Positions 30,001 to 45,000 of a stretch of 64,000 nt of DNA are shown here, piece after piece. This stretch comes from Colias croceus. Lineage: Eukaryota; Arthropoda; Insecta; Lepidoptera; Pieridae. How positions within the stretch are numbered: position 1 is the first letter of the stretch; each line of letters opens with the position of its first letter. The stretch spans positions 5,840,501-5,904,500 of the forward strand of contig NC_059556.1 of assembly GCF_905220415.1 (NCBI RefSeq). The letters run 5' to 3'. The notes below the pieces were generated by a model. That model did not search any database. It saw nothing but the letters and a program-made list of their open reading frames with translations, and was not told where the DNA came from. The position numbers were made by a program, and so were the translations under genes.

Positions 30001-33000
30001 CTCTCCTACATTTTCCCATAAAGTGTGAACTGCACAGGTCGAACGGTACACCCGAAGGTCTTCAACTAGGTGCATTACCAAGTCATGAAGATTACACTAA
30101 TTGAGACTTCGCGCCTGTCTTAACCGCAACAACTGATAGTCAAGTGTGAGACCTGCCCCGTACCATGATGTCTTTAAGCAGTATTAATTCCAATGTGGAA
30201 AAAAGACAGCGCTATATAGGTTGTATAGCTCCATCACTGTTTAGTACTGGATATAATACTGCTATAAGACATATGGTAATACCCCTGACCCCGTCTGTTT
30301 TGTGTTGGATAGTGGATACATGCTAAATTGCTCCGTTCAACAATCTACATCTATGTTCGGTGTTTTGTGGTTCTTGGGTAACGGAGCAGTAACCTATGAA
30401 ATGTAACGAAACTATCAACGAAGACCCATTAAAACGGGAAGGAATGTGAATCTGCCTATAGTGCATATTTTATAATGCAACCAGACTTTTTGTTAAAAAT
30501 AATAACATTAAAAAGTGATTTTCTTTTCGGACGCAAAAAGCTTTATCAAGGAAAGATCAACAGTTTTATCAGGTAGAGTTGTATTTCTCTCTATCAGGAT
30601 TTTTACTTTAATTGCCATATACCACCAAAGTCGCAAATTATTTGTCTGTTTCGTTATAATATCGGTGCTGCAATAAAGCTAGAGTCAAGTCTGCTTGTAA
30701 TTCGTAAACAACATAATACTTGAGCCATCTTGCGCGCACGCACACCGCAATTACGTAACATAAATTTATTCAAACGCCGTGATCGATGGTCCGTCCCTGT
30801 TCGGAAATGCAACAAAATATCGTTGTTGCACTTTTGATTTATCGTTATGACTTCATAAACCACCTCAAATCGTCGATAATTTGAGGCAGAAAGCCGAATC
30901 GTTTAGACCACTTACAAAATTAAACATCATTTATACAACATAAATCGCTCGATTCACACACGCGACTCACCATAAACTAGATAAAAAGGTGAAAGAAATG
31001 CGGTAAATAATCTATCCACGCTACAGATTAAACGAACATAAAGTCCAGATTAAAACATAAAACCTTCATACTGTCAACACAAAATTTAAACTTCCACTGG
31101 ATGACATGGGAAAAAAGAAAACAAAATTCAAAAAAAGAATGACCAGCGAAGAGGCGCATTAAGAATTGAGATAAGAGAGATGGACGAGCACTCAACGGCG
31201 CGCGGCCATCTTTATTATTTATTGACACTTAAAATAATTAGCTCGCTGGCCCGTGCCGAAATAGGGTATTTACGTAATTGACCGAAACATATTAGCTTCA
31301 TTATATTTATTACTCACTTATAGAAAAGTTATGAAGCAATTTTAGATAACATTAATAACCATTACACGAAATGTAGCAGCTATAAGTAAGTAAGTTTTGG
31401 GACACAATTAGCTACTTACTACATACGTATATGTAATATGTATATTTATTATTTATCTACGTCTTCAGCACAAATATCTTTATAAATAAAGAGTCAAAAT
31501 GTGTCGAAAGATCACCTCAAACAAAAGACAATCACATTAAAAAACGCGTTCAAAATGCACGCAAAATAATGGGATTCAAAAAAGTATGCAATAAATGACG
31601 CAACTGCCAAAAGCCAAGCGACAAAATGTACGTTTTTATCGCAGTCTTGTAACCCGTCGAAGCTGTCGACTCATAAATATGTGTCGTTTGGATTTAGACG
31701 TTCACCCTCGGACATAAATGTGAAATAAATAAACGAGTGGGGCCGTTCAAGATATCGTAAAAAGCAGCGGTAGCGGTCAAAACGCATGTTTCTGATAACG
31801 CGCATGTTTAGGGCCTCGCGGACGTAATTCTAATACACCACATAAATCCGATCTAATCGTTGTCCACCAAGTGGTTAGATGTATAAACTATTCTAGATGC
31901 GTTGGAATAAACGTAAAATTTTATTTACGTTTTTAGAATACTTTGCTAATATTATGATGATTTGTTTGTTTAATTAATTATTATTTGCATAATATTTTTA
32001 GTTTTGCACTCACCAATTATCCATTCACACTTTATAAAAATGGCTAGATCTTACTTCAGTAAAGTGAATGCCTCTTGACATTATTGAAAATGAAGTTCTC
32101 TGAATTAAAAGTTCTTTGTAATTTTTTGTACCTAATAACACGAAAATCTAACGAAATGTGAATTGATAATAATTATTTTTCATATTCTCTACTTAGAGCC
32201 CTATTGCATCAGATCATGGGTTCGGTATCGGTAGTATTTCTTTTTTGATTTACAATTTATATAGAAGGAACACAGTTAGGACTGTTCTTTGGCATCATTA
32301 TTTTTAGTATAGTATGTAGTAGTAAAATGAAATATTGACATAATTTTAAAAGAGTAACGTATTTTCGTGCCGGTTCTTCTCCATAGAAACTGCTTTCCGA
32401 ATCGGTGGTTAATGTTAAAGATATGTTATGATGATTCAGAAGTGCTTCTTGAAGAAGCCTTATTGAATAAATAAATGTTTGAGTTTACATAAATTTATCA
32501 GCTCTCAACGTCCATGCTAAGATCGGCATTAGATGGCGTGTGTAAAGCACTCTAATTGCTTGCATCTTCCAGTACAACATACATTTTATATGAAAGGACG
32601 ATACGTCAGCGGTATTTAATAAAGGCAAGCTCAATAACCGATTGTAACTATTAAATCGGTTTCGTAAATCAATCGCCATTACGCCGCCATCTGTCAATAA
32701 GGAGAGCGTATAAATCACGATCGTAGGATTCACATACATACAAACTTTGTAGGACTCCGTGTGAATGAGGACTAGTTAGCTTGTAAACTAAGTTTTAAGC
32801 GAAATATATTAAATATGTAGGTACCTACACGTTACCTGTAATTAAACTTGCGTATCTAACTATAATGGAAGGTAATAATTAGGTACCCATTTATTATATA
32901 CTAGCTTTCCGCCCGCGGCTTCGTCCGCGTTTTCAAAGAAAAACCCGCATAGTTCCCGTTCCCGTGAACCTATCCTATGTAAATGAAACCTATCCTATGT

Positions 33001-36000
33001 GTTAATCCAAGTTACCCTCTATATGTGTGCTAAATGTCATTCAAATCCATTCAGTAGTTTTTACGTGAAAGAGTAACAAACATCCATACATCCATACTTA
33101 CAAACTTTCGCCTTTATAATATACTAGATTTCCGCCCGCGGCTTCGCCCGCGTTTGCAAAGGAAAACCCGCATAGTTCCCGTTCCCGTGGGATTTCCGGG
33201 ATAAAAACTATCCTATGTGTTAATCCAAGTTACCCTCTATATGTGTGCTAAATTTCATTGTAATCGGTTTAGTAGTTTTTACGTGAAAGAGTAACAAACA
33301 TCCATACATCCATACAAACTTTCGCCATTATAATAGATATATATATATATGTTACAGTCAAAACCCTGAACCAGTCAATAACGTTATTGACCGGTAAAAT
33401 CAGTTAATAAGGATATTGACTAAGGGCGTCGGTTAATATCCTTATTAACTGATTTTATCTGATTAAACCAGTTAATAACGTTATTGACTAAGGGCATCGG
33501 TCAATATCCTTATTAACTGATTTTAAGTCGAGACATCTAGTCAATATAGGTTTTAACCGACGTGCCCAGTCAAAACTCATAAAAAGTTAAGGACGTTAGT
33601 GAAATTATACGAGAAAATCATTTAAAAAGGTTCATAAAACTTTTTAAAGTGCAATATTTAAGACTTTTATGTTTTATTAATTAATTCGAGGTATTGTTTG
33701 TAAACTGCAACCGCGCGAGAATACGTGCCCCAAAATATTTTTGAAGATGGCAATTGTGTTTTAATAACAACTAGGTTTCCGCCCGCAGCTTCGCCCGCGC
33801 AGTCAAAGAAAAACCGCATAGTTCCCGTTTCCGTGGGATTTCCGGGATTGCGTTAGTTTCTGATTTGATGGAGTGACCTGCAGGTTTACTTCGAAGACTG
33901 CTACTGGATCTAATAGACGAGTAGAACTAGGTGTGCCGAGTTTGTGCTCGTTTTGTTAGTTATGTTGAGACCTTACCTCCAGACTTGATGGAGTGACCTG
34001 CAGGTGTAACTAACAAAACGAGCCCAAACTCGGCACACATAGCTCTACTCGTCTATTAGTTCCAGTAGCAGTCTTCGAAGTACACCTGCAGGTCACTCCA
34101 TCAAGTCAGGAGGTAAGGTCTCAACGTAACTAACAAAACAAGCCCAAACTCGGCACACCTAGCTCTACTCGTCTATTAGTTCCAGTAGCAGTCTTCGAAG
34201 TACACCTGCAGGTCACTCCATCAAGTCCGGAGGTAAGGTCTCAATATAACTAACAAAACGAGCCCAAACTCGGCACACCTAGCTCTACTCGTATAATAGT
34301 TCCAGTAGCAGTCTTCGAAGTACACCTGCAGGTCATTCCATCAAGTCCGGAGGTAAGGTCTCGACATAACTAACAAAACGAGTCCAAACTCGGCACACTT
34401 AGCTCTACTCGTCTATTAGTTCCAGTAGCAGTCTTCGAAGTACACCTGCAGGTCACTCCATCAAGTCTGGAGGTAAGGTCTCAACATAACTAACAAAACG
34501 AGCACAAACTCGGCACACCTAGTTCTACTCGTCTATTAGATCCAGTAGCAGTCTTCGAAGTAAACCTGCAGGTCACTCCATCAAATCAGAAACTAACGCA
34601 ATCCCGGAAATCCCACGGAAACGGGAACTATGCGGTTTTTCTTTGACTGCGCGGGCGAAGCTGCGGGCGGAAACCTAGTTGTTATTAAAACACAATTGCC
34701 ATCTTCAAAAATATTTTGGGTAACGTATTCTCGCGCGGTTGCAGTTTACAAACAATACCCCGAATTAGTTAATAAAACATAAAAGTCTTAAATATTGCAC
34801 TTTAAAAAGTTTTATGAACCTTTTTAAATGATTTTCTAGTATAATTTCACTAACGTCCTTAACTTTTTATGAGTTTTGACTGGGCACCGTCGGTTAAAAC
34901 CTATATTGACTAGATGTCTCGACTTAAAATCAGTTAATAAGGATATTGACCGATGCCCTTAGTCAATAACGTTATTAACTGGTTTAATCAGATAAAATCA
35001 GTTAATAAGGATATTAACCGACGCCCTTAGTCAATATCCTTATTAACTGATTTTACCGGTCAATAACGTTATTGACTGGTTCAGGGTTTTGACTGTAACA
35101 TATATATATAATATATATTAGAATATTAGATATATATTAGATTTGTTATTAATATCGAAATACAAACATGTTAGTTTCAATAATTGTTATTAACGAATGA
35201 ATCAAAAGAATTTTCTTTGTTTTACATTTTAATAGAAAATGTACATAATTATGTAATCAGTTAATCAAATAATAATATTTCGTATTTTATACAAGTTAAA
35301 ACATTTCATAAACGTGGAGACCCTACAAATACAAAAAGGTAGAGTGTTGAGATATATGACGGTTACTCAAGTTTTTATTTTCCCCAATCATTTACTCAGC
35401 ACATTACACGGTAATTATTAGATTTGTTATTTAGTAAAAAAAATTGGTTGCCTGTAAAGTCGGTATACGGGCGAAAGTTTTACGTGACAACGACTTTTTA
35501 TGTCTGTCTCTCTCGCTCTTAGGCGGGCTAACCATGCCCGCGTGCCTCTTTCGGTGACTCATCGTAACGTTACCGAGCGTTACACTTTTTCATAAGTGAC
35601 TCCCAGCCGCAACCTAATTTAAGACGTTGTCACGTCAAAAAAATATATAACTAGACTTTAAATTGTTATTTATAAAAACATGTTTTAATTCCTATTTATT
35701 TTTGCCAGCGTACGTTTCATTTATTACAGGGCTCAACCCGTTTTAAACGAAGGGTGATATTAACAATAAAAACGTGTTTAAATGTAAAATACATTTACAC
35801 AAACCAAGTTCTCTGTACAACTAAGAGAAAAAAATAATAATTAAATTCATATAAACAATAATTTACTACGATACGTAGTACGTTATAGCTAGCTTGTTCT
35901 AGTACGTTTTTTGAATATTATAAACAAATGAATGTGTCCAAACTCTAAGTCCAAACAGATTGTTTAATTTAAACTTCAATCAAAAACAAACACCAATTTA

Positions 36001-39000
36001 ATTCAAACCGAAGCAGTGAACCAGCCAACCGTAAAGCAATTATAACTCGTAAATTATTTCTCAATCGTACCTAAATTAATTTGAACAAATCCCATGCAGC
36101 ATTTCATTAAGCATAATTCCAACACTTATAAAGTCGACACGGTCTATGGGACCCCCCGTGAACCGATAATACGATTATAAGTCGATCAATCGATTCCACT
36201 CAATAAGCCAGTACTTTCACCGAGTGTAAATGTCAAATCTTTTTGACATTATTAAATTGTACTTGTAGTCTCGACACATTAATCGACATCGATGTCGACC
36301 GAAATCGGTCGGTAACTAACGATTTTCAGTATCTATTATAGTATGGACCTAAAAAATTTAGTGTTGTTTTTCCAAGAAATTTACCTTGATATTATGGAAT
36401 ATATAGTAAATTAAAATTAGATACATAAATTTTTCGCATTATTACAAATACAATTGCATATGAAAAAAGCACATGTTATGCACAAAAAACATGGCAGTTA
36501 ATTTAATTTTAATCAAATTCGATATTTTTTTATATCAATCGTTTAATTAATGTTCTGTTTATTACATATTCATGGAATCCAAAATTCCATGTATGGCAAT
36601 CTCTTTATTTACTTTTTTGACATTTGACATCAATCAATCAAAATAAATATAAATTTTGTATTTTCAAGAGGATAATTTTTAATTATATTCTTAAAAATCC
36701 TATTAATCTATTGGATAACAAATATCCTAAGAAAATATCAATCTGCGTTATGTTTTTATATAGTTAAAGCTATTAGTTTTAGTTTAGTAATATTTCGTTA
36801 TTTGTGAAGTGCAATAACATTCTAATCAAAAGACTCTAAAAGCTCTACAAGATAATTTTGCTCAATTCGAAGCCTTTCGAAAAATCTTTAAGACATCATA
36901 GAAACGGACGGAACTAAAACTAAAGACGGAACGGATAATTTGTATCACTTGTATTTTTAGCTTGTCTTATTATACAATAATATTATGTGCATCATTGTAG
37001 GTATATTTTATTACAGTTAATAAGCAAAGGATGAATATACGCAATTGATTTACTTAAATATAAATATTTATTTTTATTAAATATAAATATTTATCTATAA
37101 ATTTTATATTTTACAGATGTACAAGTTACTAGAATTATGTTGGTGAGAGATGATGGTTTTGAGCCAAATTGTCAACTACGCTATTATAAACTGTTAAATT
37201 AAATTTTTCTAATAAATTATTTTTTCGTAATTGGATCGTTTTTATTTTATTTGTATTCATCTGTATAATTTTATTATCTTAGAAGTTCAGAAAGAAATTT
37301 ATCGAATATTTAGGGTGAATAAATGCAGATAGCAGTAAACTATTCTAATATTTATTTAATATAAGTAATATAAGAGGCTTCTTAACATCTATAATATAAA
37401 AATGAATCCCAAAATGTGTTGGTAAGCGCATAACTTTAGAACAGCTGAACCTATTTCTTTAATTCTTTTTTTATTATATTCCTTGAAGTACGAGGATGGT
37501 TCTTATGTAAAGAAAACGTGAATATGTACCACGGGCGAAGCCGGGGCGGACCGCTAGTTTTCAATAAAATTTTGAAACCATCTTAAAAATAAAACATTAT
37601 TTGTGTATTTTATTTTAATTGCAATAACATTAAATTAGAGAAAAAATTATTGCGTTTAATCATATAGCATCGAAAGTGTGAAATATCTTTTTTATTATAA
37701 AACTAGCTTCCGCCCGCGATTCCGTCCGCGCGGAAAAATTAAGAAAAATTAAGATTTCTTTTTTCTGCGTATTTTTCCGGGATAAAAAGTATCCTATTTT
37801 ATGCCCAGGATAATAAGGTATTACTTTATTATTATATACCAAATTTCATCGAAATCGAACCGTTAGTTTTTATGTGATGCCTTCACATACAGACAGACAG
37901 ACAGAAAGACAGACAAAAATTTTTTTTAATCACATATTTGGGTTTGGTATCGATCCAGTAACACCCCCTGCTATTTATTTTTTCAATATTATTTGCAATG
38001 TACAGAATTGACCCTTCTACAGATTTATTATATGTATATAGATTATAATAATCTATAATTTTTCCGATATTTTCAACCGTATCTACAAACCCACACAAAC
38101 CGTAAGGCCCTTCTCCCATTACGATACGCACAGGCGATTCAAGTATCCTGCAAGTCTCGGAGACTAGTCGCCGCGGAGTAACTCACATACATTTGTATGT
38201 AGGCTCGCACACTACGCTATTGGTATCCTACACGTCCGCGACTAGCATCGCATGAGTCACCGTGCTGGTCGCTTTTGCGTCACGTCTCCCGCGTATCTCT
38301 TCGGTAGAAAAATAAAAATTTCTAATCATCATGAGTTGTAGTTCTCGTGCGGCTACAAATCTCTACAATTTATTTTTATTTCAATATATGGATGAATCCA
38401 GTACTTCCTACTCTTATGTTGCCGTCTTCTATTTCTATAAAAAAGAAAAACTGTAAGAGCTTCTTCGTCACTGGAATCGCTGATTGCTCGACATAACGAC
38501 CTAACTGTTGTTACAATAAATAAATGAATTATTATTATTATATAACGTCCGCCCACAAAAACGAGGCACAATAATGATGAATTTAGTCATTTTTCAGTCG
38601 CATAATATGCGATCAACGGGTAGCGAGCAATTATCTTACTAGTATTCTACTCGAGTATCGTACCTATTCTAGAAGTATCGTAATGGGAGAAGGGCTTTAG
38701 TTATCGAGATCTTGTCGAGATCAAAACGTCGGTATCATAACGATTGACAATGTCAAAGTATAATTTGTTTTGACAGCATTCGAATGTGTTGCAAAGAAAT
38801 GATTTTCCAAATCCATGAAATCTATATTTTATTTATTGTTCATATATCTACGGAATTGAAATAATGATGTTATTAATTTAGATAAAAATGCATTACTACA
38901 AGGCTATTATTATATAAATATTTTGACGCATAACGGAAAGTTTTGTGAAGAATAAAAATTATAAACAAATATGTATCCATTGTATGCTTCCATCAAATTG

Positions 39001-42000
39001 GGGAGAGGTATTAAGCGACATCATTTTCATTGCTGAAGACGGGTCTATAAATTAGTTGTCGGTAATTACCGACTAATGTGTCGAGACTACAGGTGCTGGA
39101 TCGACGCGTAATCTTCGACTTGTTTTGATGGCTAATCCTTTTTGTTACGGCCATTTGTTAGTGTGTAATGTAATGAACTGTGTGGGACTCTGGCTGCATT
39201 CAAATTCAAGCATGTTTTTAAAATAGTTTACATTAACGGATGCATATTTTTACAAAATTTAAGTAATAAATTAGAAGTATAAACTATAACCATGATATAA
39301 TAATATATTAATATACAAATTTGATTTACATTTATTAAAGAGAAAATTTTATTTTAATAATAATAATACCAAATTACCAAATACGTTTAATTTATAAAAT
39401 AAATTATCTCTTTAGCTCTTAACTAAAGCTTCTGCTAGTTAATAGTTATTCTAGTAAAGCTGTTAGGGTTCATTATTAGGCCTTAACGGCCGTTCAAAAA
39501 TTGCCATAGCGGACGGTATTTCACGTCCACACGGCGGGGTATTGGTAAAGTTTTCAACTAGCAATAATCGCACCTCGGATTAACCTCATTGGTTACGATA
39601 TTGCCTCTGCGCAAAGTTAACCAAAACTCAAGAACCCAGTCTTCTTACGGTATGGAAAAAACTTTTCAATAGCGCGAATTAAAATACTACTAGCGCCATC
39701 TGTCGGTCGTCTTGTACGTGACATGCGCAGACGTGATGCGTGTAAAATCTACATGCTACGCGAAGTTATTGTTAGAGTTTGGGAATTTAAAATTTATAAA
39801 TAAATTATTATACTCACACTCAATATATAATAACAAAATATTGAAGAAAATTTATATTAAATAGTTATCATAGTTGCACTAATTGTATCCGTGCTGCGAT
39901 TACAGTTATCTATTATAGTCGGCGTAACACCTTATATAAAAGCGATAAATCATAATATAAATTGTAAGTTTATTTATTGGCTCCCTCGTTAACTTTTGGC
40001 TTTTGGTATGAACATTTTCACGTAGAATTTCCCACACATAATGATGCAGATATGGAGAAAGGATTGTGTTGTAGTCTACTTAAAATACTTGTAAAATATT
40101 TTTTTATTATATTTATAATTCCTTCTATAAATATTGTAGCGTTACTGGTTTAAAATAAAATATTTTTTAGTAACTTTTCGTAAGTTTGAATAAAATATTA
40201 GGCGTGTTGTTATAACTTCTTTCTAACATGAAGGATGTTTTTTACATTGTTAGATTTCAACCAGCATTACTATCGCATCTCTTTCCCAAGCGGCAATCCA
40301 GCCCACAAATTCGGAATCACGCGTGCTCTCACCCCAAAAGACTCCATTAACAAAATCCGTAACAAACGTGGAAGCACGCCATCTGACCGGTAGCCACGTC
40401 GTGACCCGACCCGCCAGCGGTCACGACACCTCGATTGATGATTTCCGAATGAATGAACCGCATCAAACCCCTAACCTCACACAAAAACCGCCAAACAAAC
40501 GAGAAATCAAAATCTTCAGTTAGACCGTGCGTGCAATCACGATTCGGATGCTATTTGGTAAAAACTATTGTTATTTTTGGATGCTGAATGGGAGGCGTAA
40601 AAGTGTCATATAATAGAGAAGTTAAAAATAGATTTAGCGTAGAGGAAAATGAAAGATCTGTGCGGCTCGAGGTGATTGTTTGAAATTTCTGTAGTCTGTT
40701 TTCCTGTAGTTTATGTAATAGAGTACTTTCAGTATTCTTTATATATTAGCCTATTGCTCAAAAAGTATTTTTAAAACTTTTAATATATGTACCTACTATA
40801 TTTTCATGATGTTAATGTTAATTCAACACTTTTAACGACACTTTTTCTACTCGTCAGGTATTAAAACAACTCTTGAAACCTACCAACTTTCCATAACGCC
40901 TACAGCGAACCACAATCATATTTAGTTCCGTAAGACAAACCACTTCGACATATAATCATAGATAAGCCGTGATAGCATCTAAACGCAAGCGAGGTCAAGA
41001 GGCTACCAATAATATCATTAATCCAGGCCATACTCGAAACAATACAACATCGAATATGCTCATTAATGTTTGCGTAACAATAAATTTTGGCAATTGTTTC
41101 AAATAATCGATCCAATGAAGCAATGCCTTCAGAGCTCAATTAGAACCATTCAAGAGATCTAACACGATTAGTATTGGGAAATGTTATGTCATTTGGTGAA
41201 AAGTGATTAATGTATGCTATTAATTTGGGGACCTTAAGTGCCATATCACACTAGCGGATTGCGAGCGGTTTCAAAGCGGAGCGGGTGCGCAACGAACACG
41301 CCGCGGATGCGCAGCGAACACGCCGCGGATGCGCAGCGAACACGCCGCGGACGCGCAACGATTTCGCTGCGAATAGAAGCGTCAACGTCATTTTGTATAC
41401 TCTCGCACAAAAGCCAGCCCTTGCCTAACTTCCATTCAATATTTCCATAGTTTCTGTAGCACTCCATTTTTTAACCGTACTGTGGAAATGCACTTACTTA
41501 ACTAAAGCTGATGTATTATCAACTGGAGTTGTTGTAAAAGGTGCTATAAAATTGAATTACTAGGACTTTAGAATGTAACATACATTCCAAAAGTATGTAA
41601 CGACTGACCACTTGACCAGTTTAATCTCTCCCATAGCAACGTATTTTATAAAGAGATTTTGTGAACCTAATTATGAGCAAAGTGATAGTGAGTTGCTGGT
41701 TGCTTGATAAAATTTTCTATTCACTGCTAATTGCTATTTGTCTAATAATAAGATAGTCTTGTTTAAGTTAAGGAGCCTTAAAATTTATTTCGCTAGTGAA
41801 ATTTCATAATGAGCAATTAAGTTATCTGATTGCATTTCGACCAAGATTTAATAGATAAAACAATACTTACCCTAACTAAACATTAACATGTTATGAAATT
41901 CGTAAAAAAATAATGATCTCATAATTATAATTATACTATCACAAGTTATAAGTAACAACCAGCACGGATTCCATTTTGTTAATGAGTGTACATGACTGCG

Positions 42001-45000
42001 ACGTAAACGTTGCGCATCTGCCACGCGTCCGCAACGAATTCGCTGCGCATCCGCGGCGTGTTCGTTGCGCGCCCGCAACGTATTCGTTGCGCACCCGCTC
42101 CGCTTTGAAACCGCTCGCAATCCGCTAGTGTGATATGGCACTAAGCTACACTGGCTCTCAATAACTCAATGTTATTAGTGTTATTGTTCTACCGCTGTGT
42201 AGATTACAAATTATAAGAAGTATAAGACTTTATCTATAATGATTTCTGTCTACAGTAGAACATAGTAAATTTTTCGGCGGTATTACAATCCAACCTCATA
42301 AGATACTTCATGGGTAATTACACGAAATGTCTAGTTAAAAACCAACCTACCAACCTACGTTCAAAGAAGCAAAAGCGAATTTGTATAATATTCACACGCA
42401 TTTCCTTGAAGGACCATTTCCTTTTTCGCCAGTTAATTTTACCAATAAGTTAGTGTAGACAAACTGTTAGTAATGTTAAGTTACAAACCCCGCTGATCAC
42501 GTATTAAATTACTACACAGGACCAACGATAAAATATCCAATAAATATGATACCGCTAATCAATTCTGATGACTAACGCGACGTGTGTCCCAACAGAGTTA
42601 TTTCAGTGTTAAACTATCGGCGAATTATGCCAAGTGTTGGGCAAAGACAATAGTTGGTAAGTAGATCGGGGTCAGGGCGGGTCACGATCCGATACAGGCT
42701 TTTGGGGTCAGCTACTATGTGGACGTTGTGCGTAACTAACGCTGGAGCTTGCATGGTATAAAATATAGGACCTTTATGCGCTTGTTATATGTGCAGCTCC
42801 TTTGTCGTTAGAACGATATGGTTACCAGATTATAAATGAATAAGATTTATATTCGAGTATGTCAGGATACGGATCAGGATATCATTCAAAGCTTAGATGC
42901 TCGAATATTGCAATCGAAAGGCACTCAATTAAAAAAAAAAACTTCAATTCTGTTAATATCAATTAGTGAAAAGCAATCTCTTCGCAATTTCTGATTCATA
43001 TTTGTTTTGGTCGGTAATGCAATGTTGCTAATGTTCTTGTACGAGGAGAGTAATTACTCTTTTAAAATTTGACGAAACAATTACTTACAAGTTTAAATTG
43101 TAACACACTTTTAGGTACAATCTTCTAATTGCCAATCTGTCCAGCCCTAAGGCAATTCTTAGACTAATCGTTAATAAAAAATATTTTCCAAACAACTTCC
43201 TGATATACATGCTAAATGCAATAAACGGGATATCACATTCTGTACACACATTTTAAATCTCCAAGACAGTACTGTATCGTGTTATCATACAGGGTTGATA
43301 GATTCGTCACTGGTCAGTATCGTGATCATGACCGGTCGAGACGGATTCCAGTGGCCCGTGCCATTGTCCAATCGATCACAATTACGGATGTGGTGCTTAA
43401 TCATGTTGATTATAATAATTAGCATTAACACGCCCAAGGCGACGCCCGACTCCTGTGTCGTTTGAAGAATTTCAATCGATGTGATTGTATTATTAACGGT
43501 ACGTGTGTTATTGTTTAATATGTAACAGAATGGGGTTATTGATAAGGGGTATATAGCGATATTAAGAAGGTAAAAATAACGACACGAAAAATTTGAAGGA
43601 AATATGTCAAGTGCTACTATCAGCATCATAATATATGCTTTTGGGTTTGATGAGGAAGTAAGCTTTTTGGTGCAGGATAGTTGTCTTGTTTTCTCATTTA
43701 AATGAAATGAATAACATACTCAACGTACATATAACGCTTTCACCATTAAGCCCGAAGGATCAGAATATATATTGCGATCATCTCGATTTTTATACTAGAA
43801 CTTTGAAATACGATCAGTCGAATGCATTATAAGACGAATGTATAATCATATGAATAACAAGACTATACATATTAATATATGTATGACTGCTTGGGAGTGA
43901 TAATGTGATTTTTTGTGGGCGGCATAATTTAAAAACTGAGTCGATTAAATTCAGTATTTATGAATGATACCTAAACGTAGCTAAAGTGGGTATTATATAT
44001 ACAGTATTATTATTAATATATAACAACTAATGTAGAATAGTATATGAAACAAGAAATAGCAAAGGTAAACGAGTAAGTGTTCTTCAGATCGCAGAAACAC
44101 TTTTAATTTCATTCTTTACGATACAAGTTTTAGTACCATTTCTTTAACACGATGATATAAACCACCAATAAATCGAACTAGCGAAATAATAAATCACTCT
44201 AGATTATGCAAGACACAGCAAAACTATTAGTAACCGTCCGAACCTCGAGCTCTTCCAAATAACTTGACACCGTGAACACTTCCAAATAAATGATCATCGA
44301 CATAATTGGAAATTTGAATTAATTGATATCTAATCTCGAGGAACACATTCACTTGTAGAGAAGCGTAACAAATTATTGGATCCGAAGCTTTGATAGATGA
44401 TGCGTCATTATAGTATGCAAAGTTTGTTTTGATACAAAGGAATATGTTTAATTATTGTGGTGGATATTTCACATAACCACGATGTACTATGACAAAGTAC
44501 TGTTCTATTAATCGTAGAGCTTTGTCTTACTACATTTAACTCAAATTCATTCAAAAAGCAGTTGAAAAATGCAAGAAATTTAAAAATACACGTAGGCAGT
44601 GATGCGTAATGTTCGCTGAAGAATTCAAGAAATGTACCTATTCAAAATTAAATTCTCTTTAATACGCTGCAAGGCAAAGAGGCGAAACGGAACGTTGTAT
44701 TTCTATTAAGACCAACACATCGTTGATAGAACACGGTGTTAAGTAACAAAGCAATACTTCGTTAGAACGCCCGAGTGACAGCTAACAAAACGTAAGAGAA
44801 TGTCACTTGGAATAAATCGAGTGAGAAAATAAAGCATTTCGCTGTCCCCGTTTCGAGTCGAAGCGTTGTTCGAGGCTCATCTTGATACGGTTTCGCTCGT
44901 GGGAACACTGGAGTGCTAATTTATTGCTGTGTGCCCGGCTACATGCGACTGACGACTCTATCCGAGCCGGTGTTGCAAGCAGCGAACGAGAGCTACGACC

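Larger units (their letters stand above)
36266..39091. mobile_element. Possible 2.8-kb inverted-end element
   Basis: TGTAGTCTCGACACATTA at the left edge recurs as TAATGTGTCGAGACTACA at the right edge. Next to each are small palindromes (GACATCGATGTC and GACCGAAATCGGTC; GTCGGTAATTACCGAC). No target duplication is visible and no transposase is recognised inside. Other repeats (37388, 37703, 38107) lie within. The pairing could be two unrelated solo ends. Confidence 0.35.

Noticed and set aside
40323..40523. 66-codon plus-strand frame rich in Pro, Thr and Asn
   Set aside because: No domain or conserved motif, isolated in intron sequence.
43285..43629. 114-codon minus-strand open frame in the TRMT61A intron
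   Set aside because: No recognised domain, AT-driven composition, and no splice or start context; consistent with chance.
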